A DNA stretch of 64,000 bases from Lactococcus formosensis (GCF_018403745.1 NZ_BOVP01000003.1:310001-374000); one strand, 5' to 3'. Shown: positions 28,521 to 38,490, counted from the stretch's first letter. Translations and numbers: made by a program. Notes: a model not told the origin generated them from the letters alone.

Positions 28521-30071
28521 ATGACTAAACGTGCGCTTATCAGTGTGTCGGATAAAAATGGAATTGTTGAATTGGCTGAGTCTTTAAGTAAACTCGGTTT
28601 TGAAATTATCTCAACTGGCGGAACTAAAAAAGCTTTGGATGAAGCAGGAATTGCAACCTTAGCGATTGAAGAAGTGACGCAGTTTCCGGAAATGATGGAT
28701 GGACGTGTGAAAACATTACATCCAATGATTCATGGTGGACTTTTGGCACGACGTGATTTGGACAGCCATCTAGCTGCCTTAGAAGAGCACAATATTACAC
28801 CCATTGACTTGGTTGTTGTCAATCTTTATCCTTTCAAAGAGACACTCTTGTCAGGAGCTGATCATCAAACAATTGTCGAGAATATTGATATTGGTGGTCC
28901 TTCAATGTTACGTTCTGCAGCAAAAAATCATGCAGACGTTACTGTTCTTGTTGATCCAAGTGACTATGCTATGGTTCTCGAAGAATTCGAAAAAGCTGGT
29001 GAAACAAGCTTAGGACTTCGTCAACGTTTGGCTGCCAAAGTTTTTCGACATACTGCTGCTTATGATGCGCTCATTGCACAATATTTAACAGAAAAATTTT
29101 CTGCTCCGGAGGAGAAACCTGAAAAGCTGACATTGACCTATGATTTAAAACAAGGGATGCGTTATGGTGAAAATCCACAACAAGATGCAGATTTTTATGA
29201 AAATGCCCTTCCAACTGCTTATTCGATTGGGCAAAGTGTGCAATTACACGGTAAAGAATTATCTTACAACAATGTGCGTGATGCAGATGCAGCCTTGCAA
29301 ATTGCGCGTGATTTTACGGAGCAACCAACTGTTGTGGCGCTTAAGCACATGAATCCTTGCGGCATTGGTCAAGGGGGGACGATTGGGCAAGCTTGGGATT
29401 ACGCTTATGAAGCAGATCCTGTTTCAATCTTCGGAGGTATTGTCGTTTTAAATCGTCCAGTTGACCCAAAAACAGCTGAGAAAATGAGCAAAATCTTTTT
29501 AGAAATCATTATTGCACCGGCATTTTCTGATGAAGCACTAACAATTTTAACGAAAAAGAAAAATATTCGTTTGCTTACGCTTGATTTTGAACAAATTGGT
29601 GCATCAGAAAAAGAAGCGATGATTACAGGTGTGCTTGGAGGTGTCTTAGTACAGGAGCAAGATGTTGTTGCAGAACAAGAAGAAAGTTGGACAGTAGCAA
29701 CGCAAGCTCAACCAGATACAAAACAATGGGAAGCGCTAAAATTTGCATGGAAAGCGGTCAAATATGTGAAGTCTAACGGTATCATTGTCACAAATGAACA
29801 TCAAACACTTGGGGTTGGGCCAGGTCAAACCAACCGTGTAGCTTCAGTGAAAATAGCAATTGAAGCAGCGCAGGAAAAAGATCTAGATAATGCTGTGCTT
29901 GCCTCTGATGCTTTCTTCCCCTTTGCAGATAATATTGATGAGATTGCCAAATCTGGCATCAAAGCGATTGTCCAACCAGGTGGTTCCGTTCGCGATCAAG
30001 AAGTCATTGAAGCCTGTGACAAGTATGGCATCACAATGGTCTTTACAGACGTGAGACATTTCCGTCACTAA
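28521..30071 (+). CDS. purH: Bifunctional AICAR transformylase/IMP cyclohydrolase
   Basis: The protein is 516 residues. It performs the last two steps to IMP. The N-terminal MGS-like cyclohydrolase domain reads [20 protein letters not shown] with STGGT and GRVKTLHP; the C-terminal transformylase domain carries [13 protein letters not shown] and the end [18 protein letters not shown]. The ribosome site is AAAAGGA. The stop lies inside the bidirectional terminator at 30,066-30,111, which ends the operon. Confidence 0.97.
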   Translation: MTKRALISVSDKNGIVELAESLSKLGFEIISTGGTKKALDEAGIATLAIEEVTQFPEMMDGRVKTLHPMIHGGLLARRDLDSHLAALEEHNITPIDLVVVNLYPFKETLLSGADHQTIVENIDIGGPSMLRSAAKNHADVTVLVDPSDYAMVLEEFEKAGETSLGLRQRLAAKVFRHTAAYDALIAQYLTEKFSAPEEKPEKLTLTYDLKQGMRYGENPQQDADFYENALPTAYSIGQSVQLHGKELSYNNVRDADAALQIARDFTEQPTVVALKHMNPCGIGQGGTIGQAWDYAYEADPVSIFGGIVVLNRPVDPKTAEKMSKIFLEIIIAPAFSDEALTILTKKKNIRLLTLDFEQIGASEKEAMITGVLGGVLVQEQDVVAEQEESWTVATQAQPDTKQWEALKFAWKAVKYVKSNGIIVTNEHQTLGVGPGQTNRVASVKIAIEAAQEKDLDNAVLASDAFFPFADNIDEIAKSGIKAIVQPGGSVRDQEVIEACDKYGITMVFTDVRHFRH

Positions 30072-30111
30072 TAAAAAAAGCTAGACGAGAGTTTAGCTTT
30101 TTTTATTAGTG
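30066..30111. terminator. Bidirectional terminator shared by purH and treR, containing both stop codons
   Basis: Eighteen-nt arms (30066-30083 and 30094-30111) are perfectly complementary, with A and T runs at the stem base on each strand. The purH stop (30069-30071) and the treR stop (30106-30108) lie inside the arms. Confidence 0.88.
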
Positions 30112-30822
30112 TTTCTGCCGTCTAGAAAATTCCGTAAAGCGAAACTTATCAACTTGATGTCGGCTTTCGGTGTACTGGAAAACATTATTATTGGCGAGAT
30201 AAACATGACTGCGCACACTCACGACATGGCGGTCTTTTGGGTTTAAATCCAAGTAAGTTTTGTCTTCATCGTTGGCGAAGTCAATCGTGATTTCTTTTTG
30301 AGCATATGAAATGTCGAGGTTAACTTGGTCTTCAAGGTAGGAATAAAGAGAAGACTTTACTTTTTCTCTTGTCATATTGGGTGCTGTAGAAGCTAAGATG
30401 TAGTCACGATCTAGGATAACAAACTGCTCATCAATATTTCGTCGACGGAGGATGTGAAAGGCCTGAGTACCTTCTTCAAAAAAAGAAAGTTCTGAGAGTT
30501 CTTTATCTACAGTTATTTTTTCAAAAATTAATATTTCGGTAGTTGAGCTGAAGTTTAAAGAGTCTTTGAGCTCTTTGAAAGAAGTTAAACCTGAAATGGG
30601 GAACATCAATCTCTCCCTTGGAATAACAATGGAGCCAAAGCCATGACGGCGTTGAATAATCCCGTTTTCTTCCAAGATTTTTAGTGCTTGTCGTACCGTT
30701 GCGCGGCTAGTTTGATAGAGCACTGTAAGCTGGTTTTCACTGGGCAGGAGCTCATTTTCGGGATATCTTCCATCATGGATTTTTTTTTCCAAATCCCGAA
30801 GAATAATTTCGTACTTTTTCAT
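30106..30822 (-). CDS. treR: Trehalose operon repressor, GntR/UTRA family
   Basis: The protein is 238 residues. The N-terminal winged helix-turn-helix is of GntR type (PENELLPSENQLTVLYQTSRATVRQALKILEENGIIQRRHGFGSIV), and the C-terminal UTRA effector domain is typical of sugar-phosphate sensing. It lies divergently beside the trehalose PTS/phosphotrehalase operon, and a perfect 18-bp palindrome (30904-30921) sits between them, so assignment as TreR, with trehalose-6-phosphate as inducer, is well supported. A ribosome site is weak. It converges on purH with a shared terminator. Confidence 0.88.
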   Translation of the reverse strand: MKKYEIILRDLEKKIHDGRYPENELLPSENQLTVLYQTSRATVRQALKILEENGIIQRRHGFGSIVIPRERLMFPISGLTSFKELKDSLNFSSTTEILIFEKITVDKELSELSFFEEGTQAFHILRRRNIDEQFVILDRDYILASTAPNMTREKVKSSLYSYLEDQVNLDISYAQKEITIDFANDEDKTYLDLNPKDRHVVSVRSHVYLANNNVFQYTESRHQVDKFRFTEFSRRQKH

Positions 30823-30873
30823 AATCTAAGTGTAACAAAAAAGCACTTTAAGTTAAAGTAAAAATATAACCGC

Positions 30874-30902
30874 TTGCAAAACCGCTTTCATTTTGCTATT
30901 AT
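30874..30902 (+). promoter_or_regulatory. Promoter of the trehalose operon
   Basis: TTGCAA (30874-30879), a 17-nt spacer, and extended -10 TGC TATTAT (-10 at 30897-30902). Confidence 0.75.
30877..30890. promoter_or_regulatory. cre site (CcpA) overlapping the -35 box of the trehalose promoter
   Basis: CAAAACCGCTTTCA matches 12 of 14 positions of the cre consensus TGWAANCGNTNWCA. Its place on the -35 box fits catabolite repression by CcpA. Confidence 0.6.
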
Positions 30903-30903
30903 A

Positions 30904-30921
30904 AACTTGTACGTACAAGTT
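30904..30921. promoter_or_regulatory. TreR operator
   Basis: AACTTGTACGTACAAGTT is a perfect 18-bp palindrome starting 2 nt after the -10 box, placed to block initiation. The half site resembles the TTGTATA half site of known TreR operators. Confidence 0.75.
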
Positions 30922-30951
30922 GTGATTTATTTTTATTAAAGGAGAATAAAA

Positions 30952-31437
30952 GTGTTTGGTTTTGGAAAGAAAAAAATTGTGAGTGAAGATAAAAATCTTT
31001 ATGCACCTTTAGCAGGTACAGTTATTGGCTTGGAAAAGGTTTCCGACCCTGTATTTGCCAAAAAAGTTATGGGGGATGGTTATGCTATTGAACCTACAAG
31101 TACTGAAATTGTCAGTCCAGTAGCAGGAGAAGTCAGTCTAGTACAAGGACATGCTATCGGCTTCAAGCGTGTAGATGGCTTAGAAGTATTGCTTCATTTA
31201 GGGATTGATACAGTAAGTTTAAATGGACAACCTTTTCAGATTAAGGTTAAGGTAGGCGATATAGTCGACGGCGGTGATGCTCTGGGACAGGTCAATTGGA
31301 AAGAAGTGGAAGCAGCGGGTCTACCACTTACGAGTATGATTTTAATTACAAATACAAATGAAATGCTCAATAGTCTTACCGTTAAAAAAGGAAGTGCTCA
31401 AGCAGGTGATATGTTGGGTCAAGCAACTGCAAAATAA
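30952..31437 (+). CDS. PTS glucose/trehalose-type EIIA protein
   Basis: The protein is 161 residues, a Crr-type EIIA of the glucose superfamily. The active-site histidine is in VLLHLGIDTVSLNG (His82), supported by His67 in VQGHAIGFK. It takes phosphate from HPr and passes it to the EIIB domain of the next gene. The start is GTG at 30952 behind AAAGGAG. It is the first gene of the trehalose operon, 13 nt before the EIIBC gene. Glucose-family EIIA proteins can serve several permeases, so the trehalose role is inferred from context. Confidence 0.88.
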   Translation: MFGFGKKKIVSEDKNLYAPLAGTVIGLEKVSDPVFAKKVMGDGYAIEPTSTEIVSPVAGEVSLVQGHAIGFKRVDGLEVLLHLGIDTVSLNGQPFQIKVKVGDIVDGGDALGQVNWKEVEAAGLPLTSMILITNTNEMLNSLTVKKGSAQAGDMLGQATAK

Positions 31438-31449
31438 AAAGGAGAAAAC

Positions 31450-32994
31450 ATGGCAGATTACAAAAAATTAGCAACAGAAATCATTGCTGCTGTTGGCGGT
31501 GAAGAAAATATCACAAAGGTAATTCACTGTATTACACGCTTACGTTTTTATTTAGTCGACAAAGAAAAAGCAGATAATGAAAAGCTTGAAGCAATGGATG
31601 GTGTTGCCGGTGTTGTCTACAATGCAAATCTGGGGCAGTACCAAGTAGTTATCGGTCAAGCCGTTGAGGATGTCTATGACGAAATTGTTGCCCAGTTGGG
31701 GAGTCGTGTAGTGGATGGTGAAAGTAGTGAAAATGTCGAGGAAACAAAAGTTTCTAAAAATCCAATCATTCGTGCTTTTCAAGTTGTAGTTGGAACAATT
31801 ACGGGGTCAATGATGCCGATTATTGGTTTATTAGCTGCTGGTGGTATGATTAATGGGATTCTTAACATGTTTGTTAAAGGAAACCATATTTTTGAACTTA
31901 TTAGTCCGACAGATCCAACCTATATTATTATTTCAACAATGGCGATGGCACCATTCTACTTTCTTCCTGTCTTGGTCGGCTATGCTGCTGCTAAACAGTT
32001 AGGTTCAGACCCATTTGTCGTGGCTGCAGTTGGTGGATTTATGATTCACCCTGCTTTACAAGGCTTAGTTGCAGCACCTAATGTTATTGAGAAAGGAGAG
32101 ATTGTAGCTGGAAAAGCACCAGTCGTCATGGAATTATTTGGCGTAACTTTTAATACAAGTTATTTTAATATTCCTGTTAGCTTGCCAAATTATGCTTATA
32201 CTATTTTCCCGATTATTGTAGCAGCTTGGATGGCTAAACCAATCGGTGCTTGGCTTAAGAAACACATGCCTTTAGCGCTTCGTTCGATTTTTGTACCGAT
32301 GATTACTTTCTTTGTTGTGGCTTCATTAGTACTCTTGTTGGTAGGACCCGTAATTAGTATTGTTTCCTCTGCGCTTGCTTCAGTCATTACAGGATTGATT
32401 AATCTTAATCTCACAATAGCAGGAGCAATTATTGGTGGACTTTACCAAGTTCTAGTTATCTTTGGTCTCCATTGGTTGGTTATTCCTATCTTGACGCAAC
32501 AAATCGTAACAACAGGAGAATCAAACATTAATATGATTGTTTCCTTTACAATGTTGGCACAAGGTGCAGGTGCTCTAGCTGTCTTTCTTAAAACACGCCA
32601 ACAAAGTCTTAAAGGGTTAGCTTTACCAGCAGCGATTTCGGCTTTTTGTGGGGTAACTGAGCCAGCCATGTATGGGATTAACTTGAAATATATTCGTGTT
32701 TTCATTATGAGTTCGATTGGTGCAGCTGCAGGCGCTGCGGTTGCTGGCTTATTTGATCTGCATATGTATGGCTTCTCAGGCTCACTTATTGGTTTCCCTA
32801 ACTTTGCTGCAACAACAAATCCTTTGACTCATGCTGCAGGTAACCCTAACAACTTTATCTACTTTTGGATTGCGACAGCTGTTTGTATTGTTGTATCCAT
32901 GACATTGGTATGGTTCTTTGGTTTCAAAGATTCAGATACAATGGGAACAGGACTTGAAAAGAAAAACGTCTTTAAATCAGCCGTAAATAAATAA
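31450..32994 (+). CDS. treB: PTS trehalose transporter, EIIBC components
   Basis: The protein is 514 residues. The EIIB domain comes first, with phosphorylatable Cys27 in KVIHCITRLRFYL. A linker leads at about residue 105 to an EIIC domain with about ten transmembrane helices, including GFMIHPALQG and the conserved GVTEPAMYGINLKY. The glucose-superfamily layout without a fused EIIA matches trehalose/sucrose permeases, and a separate EIIA is encoded upstream. It imports trehalose as trehalose-6-phosphate. The downstream phosphotrehalase gene supports this substrate. Confidence 0.9.
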   Translation: MADYKKLATEIIAAVGGEENITKVIHCITRLRFYLVDKEKADNEKLEAMDGVAGVVYNANLGQYQVVIGQAVEDVYDEIVAQLGSRVVDGESSENVEETKVSKNPIIRAFQVVVGTITGSMMPIIGLLAAGGMINGILNMFVKGNHIFELISPTDPTYIIISTMAMAPFYFLPVLVGYAAAKQLGSDPFVVAAVGGFMIHPALQGLVAAPNVIEKGEIVAGKAPVVMELFGVTFNTSYFNIPVSLPNYAYTIFPIIVAAWMAKPIGAWLKKHMPLALRSIFVPMITFFVVASLVLLLVGPVISIVSSALASVITGLINLNLTIAGAIIGGLYQVLVIFGLHWLVIPILTQQIVTTGESNINMIVSFTMLAQGAGALAVFLKTRQQSLKGLALPAAISAFCGVTEPAMYGINLKYIRVFIMSSIGAAAGAAVAGLFDLHMYGFSGSLIGFPNFAATTNPLTHAAGNPNNFIYFWIATAVCIVVSMTLVWFFGFKDSDTMGTGLEKKNVFKSAVNK

Positions 32995-33013
32995 GAAACA
33001 AAAGGAAAAAACT

Positions 33014-34624
33014 ATGACATTGAGCGAAAAAGTCATCTATCAAATTTACCCTAAATCATTCTTCGACACTACGGGAAATGGTATTGGGGACCTCAGAGGA
33101 GTAACGGAAAAATTACCTTATTTGGCGGAATTAGGAATCGATATGATTTGGCTTAATCCTTTTTATCCCAGCCCGCAAAGAGATAATGGTTATGATATTT
33201 CTGACTATACTAATATAGATCCAGTATTTGGTGATTTTAAAGATTTTGATCAAATGGTAGCGCGTGGTAAAGAGTTAGGTATTGAATTTATGCTGGATAT
33301 GGTTTTGAATCATGTTTCAACAGAACATGAATGGTTTAAAAAAGCACTTGCCGGTGATAAATATTACCAAGATTTCTTCATTATTAGAGATGAGCCTACG
33401 GATTGGATGTCAAAATTTGGCGGCAATGCTTGGGCACCATTTGGCGACACTGGTAAATATTATCTTCATCTTTATGATATTTCTCAAGCCGACTTAAATT
33501 GGCGTAATCCCAATGTACGCAAAGAACTGTTTGAAGTTGTCAATTTTTGGCGCGATAAAGGTATATCAGGCTTTCGTTTCGACGTGATTAACGTTATTGG
33601 AAAAGATGAAATACTTAAAAATAATCCAGAATTTGATGGGAAATTTGAGTATACTGATAAACCAATCACTCATGAATATCTGAAAATGCTCAATGCGGCT
33701 ACTTTTGGCCAAGACGAATATGCTATAACTGTGGGAGAAATGAGCTCAACGTCAATCGAAAACAGTATTCTCTATACACAACCAGAGCGAAGAGAACTTA
33801 GTATGGTTTTTAATTTCCACCATCTAAAAACAGATTACAAAGATGGTGATAAATGGACCAAAGTTCCCTTTGATTTTCAAGCGCTCAAAGAGCTTTTCCA
33901 TGAATGGGGCGAAAAAATGTCACAAGGTGGCGGCTGGAATGCTACATTTTGGAATAATCATGATCAACCTCGAGCGCTCAATCGTTTTGTGGATGTGAAA
34001 AATTTCCGTATAAAAGGAGCGACGATGTTGGCTGCTGCGATTCATCTCAGCCGTGGTACACCTTTTATTTATATGGGTGAAGAAATTGGTATGATTGATC
34101 CTGATTATGATTCTGTCACCGATTACCAAGATTTAGAAGCTCTGAATGCTTACGAAAGACTTTTGAAACAAGGAAAAACAGAATCCGAAGCATTTGAAAT
34201 AATCAGCAGTAAATCACGTGATAATTCAAGAACACCGATGCAATGGGACGATAGTACAAATGCGGGCTTTAGTAAAGGAGAGCCGTGGCTGAAGCTGGGC
34301 AAACATACCGACGTTAACCTGAAAAGAGATAAAAACGGAGAAATCTATAATTTCTATAAAGAAATGATTCGTTTACGAAAAACGGAAAAAATTATTTCTG
34401 AGGGAGATTATAAAGCTGCACTTAAAGATTCAGAGCACATTTATGCTTTTGTGCGTGAATACGAAGGTCAACGTTTACTTGTGTTGAATAACTTTGCCAA
34501 TCACAGTGTGAACTTTAGCTTACCACAAGGGTTTGAAGATGTCGAAGTCTTTGTAAATAACTATGACTCATACAAGTCTGAAACACTGGCGCCTTATCAG
34601 TCAGTTGCTTTATTAGCCAAATAG
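33014..34624 (+). CDS. treC: Alpha,alpha-phosphotrehalase (GH13)
   Basis: The protein is 536 residues. The GH13 alpha-amylase fold shows DMVLNHVSTEHEWF (region I), GFRFDVINVI with nucleophile Asp (region II), VGEMSS with acid/base Glu (region III) and FWNNHDQPR (region IV). The sequence DNGYDISDYTNIDPVFG follows region I in phosphotrehalase and oligo-1,6-glucosidase. Within a trehalose PTS operon, hydrolysis of trehalose-6-phosphate to glucose and glucose-6-phosphate is the best call. L. lactis instead is known for a trehalose-6-phosphate phosphorylase, so this operon differs from that species. Confidence 0.88.
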   Translation: MTLSEKVIYQIYPKSFFDTTGNGIGDLRGVTEKLPYLAELGIDMIWLNPFYPSPQRDNGYDISDYTNIDPVFGDFKDFDQMVARGKELGIEFMLDMVLNHVSTEHEWFKKALAGDKYYQDFFIIRDEPTDWMSKFGGNAWAPFGDTGKYYLHLYDISQADLNWRNPNVRKELFEVVNFWRDKGISGFRFDVINVIGKDEILKNNPEFDGKFEYTDKPITHEYLKMLNAATFGQDEYAITVGEMSSTSIENSILYTQPERRELSMVFNFHHLKTDYKDGDKWTKVPFDFQALKELFHEWGEKMSQGGGWNATFWNNHDQPRALNRFVDVKNFRIKGATMLAAAIHLSRGTPFIYMGEEIGMIDPDYDSVTDYQDLEALNAYERLLKQGKTESEAFEIISSKSRDNSRTPMQWDDSTNAGFSKGEPWLKLGKHTDVNLKRDKNGEIYNFYKEMIRLRKTEKIISEGDYKAALKDSEHIYAFVREYEGQRLLVLNNFANHSVNFSLPQGFEDVEVFVNNYDSYKSETLAPYQSVALLAK

Positions 34625-34710
34625 TGCTAGCCATAAAAGTCTCTTTTGTTGAAAAAAAACGATGAAATCGTTAAACTAGAGCTATCATAAATTTTTAGAA
34701 AGAGATGAAA

Positions 34711-35403
34711 ATGACTGTATTACTTTTTGACATAGACAACACACTTCTTGATTTTGATAAGGCAGAGTACACGGCTTTAGGTAAAATTTTTGAGCAATAC
34801 GATATTGAAGATACAAAAGAAAACAGAGCTATCTACTCGCGTGAAAATAAGGCACTTTGGCGAAGTCACGAGGCAGGAGAAATCAGTCGTGAAGAACTTC
34901 TTTCTACACGTTTTGCTAATGCTTTTAGAGCTTTGGGAGTTAAAGAAGTTTACGATGCTTCGGCTGTTGATGCAGCGTACCAACTTCACTTGGCTCAAGG
35001 TCATGAATTGATGGACCATGCTATGGAACTTTTGGATCGCTTAGCGCAAGAAGCTACAGAAATGTACATTGTTAGTAATGGTACATCAAAAGTTTCTCGT
35101 CCACGAATTTTAGAGTCTGGTATTGCCGGATATTTCAAAGAAATATTTATCAGTGAAGAAATTGGAAAACACAAGCCATCAAAAGAATTCTTTGATTATG
35201 TATTTGAACATATCGATCATGCTGCGGATAAAGATTTTGCGATTGTTGGTGATACCTTGGCTACGGATATCCTAGGCGGAAAAAATGCAGGTATTAAAAC
35301 AATTTGGTATAATCCTAAACACTTAGAGGCGAAAAAAGATTTAACACCAGATTGTGTTATCGAAGATTTATTAGAAATACCTTCTCTACCTGTCCTCGCT
35401 TGA
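34711..35403 (+). CDS. yjjG: YjjG-family noncanonical pyrimidine nucleotidase (HAD)
   Basis: The protein is 230 residues. HAD motif I is LLFDIDNTLLDFD, motif II is IVSNGTSK, motif III is GKHKPSKEFFDYVF and motif IV is AIVGDTLATDILGGKNAG. The combination with the helical cap fits YjjG, which dephosphorylates noncanonical pyrimidine nucleotides such as those of 5-fluorouracil and can clean the nucleotide pool. I choose ATG 34711 because GAAAGAG ends 7 nt before it; ATG 34705 is too close. It stands between the trehalose and purD units and has its own terminator. Confidence 0.82.
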   Translation: MTVLLFDIDNTLLDFDKAEYTALGKIFEQYDIEDTKENRAIYSRENKALWRSHEAGEISREELLSTRFANAFRALGVKEVYDASAVDAAYQLHLAQGHELMDHAMELLDRLAQEATEMYIVSNGTSKVSRPRILESGIAGYFKEIFISEEIGKHKPSKEFFDYVFEHIDHAADKDFAIVGDTLATDILGGKNAGIKTIWYNPKHLEAKKDLTPDCVIEDLLEIPSLPVLA

Positions 35404-35404
35404 T

Positions 35405-35417
35405 AATTCCGAACAAT
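35405..35417 (+). promoter_or_regulatory. PurBox (PurR site) for purD-purE-purK
   Basis: AATTCCGAACAAT matches the lactococcal PurBox consensus AWWWCCGAACWWT at every position. A -10 candidate (TAAGAT near 35,473) would place the site about 70-75 nt upstream of transcription start, the spacing known for PurR activation in L. lactis. It begins right after the yjjG stop codon. Confidence 0.8.
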
Positions 35418-35436
35418 GGAATAAGAATATATTTAG

Positions 35437-35461
35437 AAAAGCCCCCTGGGGCTTTTTCTTT
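35437..35461 (+). terminator. Intrinsic terminator after yjjG, between PurBox and purD promoter
   Basis: AAAAGCCCC pairs with GGGGCTTTT, followed by T-rich sequence. It lies downstream of the PurBox but upstream of the purD promoter. Confidence 0.85.
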
Positions 35462-35506
35462 TTCTCTAAATATCTTAAGATAGAAGTGAGAAGAAAGTGA
35501 GGAAAT

Positions 35507-36739
35507 ATGAGGGTTTTAGTTGTTGGCTCAGGTGGGCGTGAACATGCACTTGCACGAAAATTTGCAAAAAGTGAAAAAGTAGAGAAAGTTTTTATTTGCC
35601 CAGGAAATGTGGGTATGGCGGAGGAAAAGCTGGAAAATGTAGCTATTTCCGAACTTGAAAATCATCTATTGGTAGACTTTGCGAAGAAGAAAAAAGTAGA
35701 CTTGACTTTTGTTGGTCCAGAAACAGCATTGATGAACGGCATTGTGGATGCTTTCTTAGACGAAGGGTTGCTTATATTTGGACCGAGAGTTGAAGCTGCT
35801 CAAATCGAAGGCAGTAAAACTTTTGCTAAGTCAATAATGAAAAAATACGGCGTACCCACAGCAGACTACGAGAGTTTTACGGATCTCGGAAAGGCTCTAA
35901 ATTACGTTGAGACAAAAGGTGCACCTATTGTTATCAAGGCAGATGGCTTAGCTGCAGGAAAAGGCGTCACAGTTGCCATGGATTTAGAAGCAGCAAAAGC
36001 TGCTTTAGAAGATATTTTCCAGACAAAAGCAGCAAAAGTTGTGGTAGAAGAATATCTTGATGGCGAAGAGTTTTCACTTTTTAGCTTAGTACATGATGGA
36101 AAGATATACCCGTTACCTATTGCGCAAGATCATAAACGTGCCTTTGATGGCGATCGAGGGCCAAATACAGGGGGGATGGGTGCTTATGCACCTGTACCTC
36201 ATATTCCAGAAGCTGTAGTACAAGAAGCCATAGAAAAAATTGTTCAGCCAACTGTGGCTGGGTTAGAAGCGGAGAATAAGCCTTTTACGGGTATTCTTTA
36301 TGCCGGATTAATATTGACATCCGAAGGTGTAAAAACGATTGAATTTAATGCTCGCTTTGGTGACCCAGAAACGCAAGTGGTTTTAGAAACTATTACAAGT
36401 GATTTTTTTGAAAATATACTGGATATCTTACAAGGACGAGAGCCAAACTTGACCTGTAATACTGAAGAAGTTACCTTAGGTGTAGTTGTAGCAAATCAGG
36501 GATATCCTGATGCCTCAACAGAGAGTGTTGTTCTACCAGAACTACATGATTTAAACTGTTATTATGCTGGTGTCATAAGAAAAGAGGGTCAGCTTCTTTC
36601 AAAGGGGGGACGTATATACATGGTCACTGAAACCGGAAAAGAGATAAAAAGTATTCAAAAATCACTTTACGAGAAATTAGATAAATTAGACAATACAGGG
36701 ATGTTTTATCGTAAAGACATTGGAAATAAAGGAGTATAA
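35507..36739 (+). CDS. purD: Phosphoribosylamine-glycine ligase
   Basis: The protein is 410 residues. It makes GAR from phosphoribosylamine, glycine and ATP (step 2). The N-terminus [20 protein letters not shown] and the ATP-grasp segment [18 protein letters not shown], with [14 protein letters not shown] and [15 protein letters not shown], are typical. The ribosome site is GTGAGGAAAT. It is the first gene of purD-purE-purK, controlled by the PurBox at 35,405. Confidence 0.97.
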   Translation: MRVLVVGSGGREHALARKFAKSEKVEKVFICPGNVGMAEEKLENVAISELENHLLVDFAKKKKVDLTFVGPETALMNGIVDAFLDEGLLIFGPRVEAAQIEGSKTFAKSIMKKYGVPTADYESFTDLGKALNYVETKGAPIVIKADGLAAGKGVTVAMDLEAAKAALEDIFQTKAAKVVVEEYLDGEEFSLFSLVHDGKIYPLPIAQDHKRAFDGDRGPNTGGMGAYAPVPHIPEAVVQEAIEKIVQPTVAGLEAENKPFTGILYAGLILTSEGVKTIEFNARFGDPETQVVLETITSDFFENILDILQGREPNLTCNTEEVTLGVVVANQGYPDASTESVVLPELHDLNCYYAGVIRKEGQLLSKGGRIYMVTETGKEIKSIQKSLYEKLDKLDNTGMFYRKDIGNKGV

Positions 36740-36741
36740 AA

Positions 36742-37227
36742 ATGGCAGATGTTGCAGTAATTATGGGATCACTTTCCGACTGGGAGACAATGAAACAAGC
36801 AGCTCATATTTTGGAGGAGTTCGGTATCGATTTTGATAAAAAGGTCGTCTCCGCTCACCGAACACCAGAAATCATGATGAATTTTGCGAAAAATGCGGAG
36901 CAACAAAGATATAAGCTCATAATTGCTGGCGCAGGAGGTGCGGCACATTTGCCTGGAATGGTTGCTGCAATGACACTGCTTCCTGTTATTGGTGTGCCTA
37001 TTCAGTCACGTGCCCTATCTGGCTTAGACAGCCTTTACTCCATCGTCCAGATGCCAGGTGGAGTTCCTGTTGCTAGTATGGCTATAGGCACTTCAGGAGC
37101 CAAAAATGCAGCTCTCTATGCTATTCAGATTTTGGCACTTGCTGATAAAAACTTAGCGGAGAAATTGAAAAAATATAGAAAAGAAGCAGCCGATATATCC
37201 GTCTCTTCAACTAAAGAATTGTTGTAA
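36742..37227 (+). CDS. purE: N5-carboxyaminoimidazole ribonucleotide mutase
   Basis: The protein is 161 residues, class I PurE. It turns N5-CAIR into [18 protein letters not shown] and SAHRTPE are the substrate-binding segments, with [13 protein letters not shown] following. It begins 2 nt after the purD stop. A stem-loop lies between it and purK. Confidence 0.96.
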   Translation: MADVAVIMGSLSDWETMKQAAHILEEFGIDFDKKVVSAHRTPEIMMNFAKNAEQQRYKLIIAGAGGAAHLPGMVAAMTLLPVIGVPIQSRALSGLDSLYSIVQMPGGVPVASMAIGTSGAKNAALYAIQILALADKNLAEKLKKYRKEAADISVSSTKELL

Positions 37228-37286
37228 ACTTTTAATTTAAAAACGAGCGTAATATTTGTAAAAATATTTTGATTTTAGTAAACAAA

Positions 37287-37312
37287 AATCCGGATAATAT
37301 ACGGATTTATTT
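37287..37312 (+). terminator. Stem-loop between purE and purK (partial terminator/attenuator)
   Basis: AAATCCG pairs with CGGATTT around a 9-nt AT loop, followed by ATTTTTTAA. The stem is short, so read-through into purK is expected. Confidence 0.5.
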
Positions 37313-37350
37313 TTTAAACTATCCGAAAAAATAGGGGGAAATAAAGAAAA

Positions 37351-38469
37351 ATGGCCTATAATAAAAATATGCAACATAAGAAAAAAACAATTGGAATTAT
37401 TGGTGGGGGACAGTTAGGACAAATGATGGCTATCTCTGCACAATATATGGGCCATAAAGTGATTACACTTGACCCCAATCCGAACTGTTCTGCAGCAAAG
37501 TGTTCGGATGAGCTGATCATTGCGGAATATGCTGATGTGGATGCGCTTCTTAAGCTAGCTTATGCTTGTGACCTGATAACCTACGAGTTTGAAAATGTAT
37601 CGGCCAGTGCTTTGCATCAGCTTGATGCCTGTGTCGCTATTCCGCAAGGTATTCGATTATTAGAAATCACGCAAAATCGTCGGTTAGAAAAAGAGTTCTT
37701 AGAACAATGTGGCGTGAAAATAGCCCCGTGGAAACTTGTAGAAAATGTTCAAGACCTTCCAGAGCAGGTAACAAAAAAACAAGTATTGAAAACAACAATG
37801 GGCGGCTATGATGGACATGGTCAAGTTGTTTTGAAATCTGAGGAGGATTTGAAAGAGGCGATGAAGTTAGCAGATGGTGCGGAGTGTGTACTAGAGGACT
37901 TTGTTGATTTTGATTGCGAGATTTCTTTAATTGTCAGTGGAAATGGTAAGGATTTTGTAACCTTCCCGCTTTGCCAAAATGAACATATTAATAATATTCT
38001 ACACCGTACCATTGCTCCTGCTCCCGTACCTCTTGAGGTCAGCGAAAAGGCTAAAGGTTTGGCGCTGGCGATAGCTAAAGAGCTCCAGCTTTCAGGGACA
38101 CTTTGTGTAGAAATGTTTCTGACAGCAGCGGGCGAGATTTATGTAAATGAACTTGCCCCACGTCCCCATAACTCGGGACACTATACAATAGAGGCTTGTG
38201 ATTTTTCACAGTTTGACTTACATATCAAGGGAATTCTCGGCGAGGAATTGCCGCAACCTCGCCTATTGAAAAAAGCCATTATGCTCAATATTCTGGGACA
38301 AGATGTTCCCCAAATGGAGCAATTGGCTCAGGAAAGGCCAGAGTGGCATATTCATGATTATGGGAAGTTGGAAGCGAAGAACGATAGAAAAATGGGGCAT
38401 GTAACCATATTGACAGATGACTTTTCAAAAAGTCTGAAAGAAATATCCCGTTTAAAAATATGGGAATGA
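37351..38469 (+). CDS. purK: 5-(carboxyamino)imidazole ribonucleotide synthase
   Basis: The protein is 372 residues. It makes N5-CAIR from AIR, bicarbonate and ATP. The pattern TIGIIGGGQLGQMMAISAQYMGH opens the protein, with VLKTTMGGYDGHGQVVLKS and NELAPRPHNSGHYTIEAC in the ATP-grasp core. The 10 residues before TIGIIGG are Lys/Asn-rich; ATG 37369 (MQHKKKTIG) is an alternative start, but 37351 has the better ribosome site (AGGGGGAAA). It is followed by an unknown gene, not by purB. Confidence 0.95.
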   Translation: MAYNKNMQHKKKTIGIIGGGQLGQMMAISAQYMGHKVITLDPNPNCSAAKCSDELIIAEYADVDALLKLAYACDLITYEFENVSASALHQLDACVAIPQGIRLLEITQNRRLEKEFLEQCGVKIAPWKLVENVQDLPEQVTKKQVLKTTMGGYDGHGQVVLKSEEDLKEAMKLADGAECVLEDFVDFDCEISLIVSGNGKDFVTFPLCQNEHINNILHRTIAPAPVPLEVSEKAKGLALAIAKELQLSGTLCVEMFLTAAGEIYVNELAPRPHNSGHYTIEACDFSQFDLHIKGILGEELPQPRLLKKAIMLNILGQDVPQMEQLAQERPEWHIHDYGKLEAKNDRKMGHVTILTDDFSKSLKEISRLKIWE

Positions 38470-38490
38470 TTTACAGGAAGGAAGAAGAGG

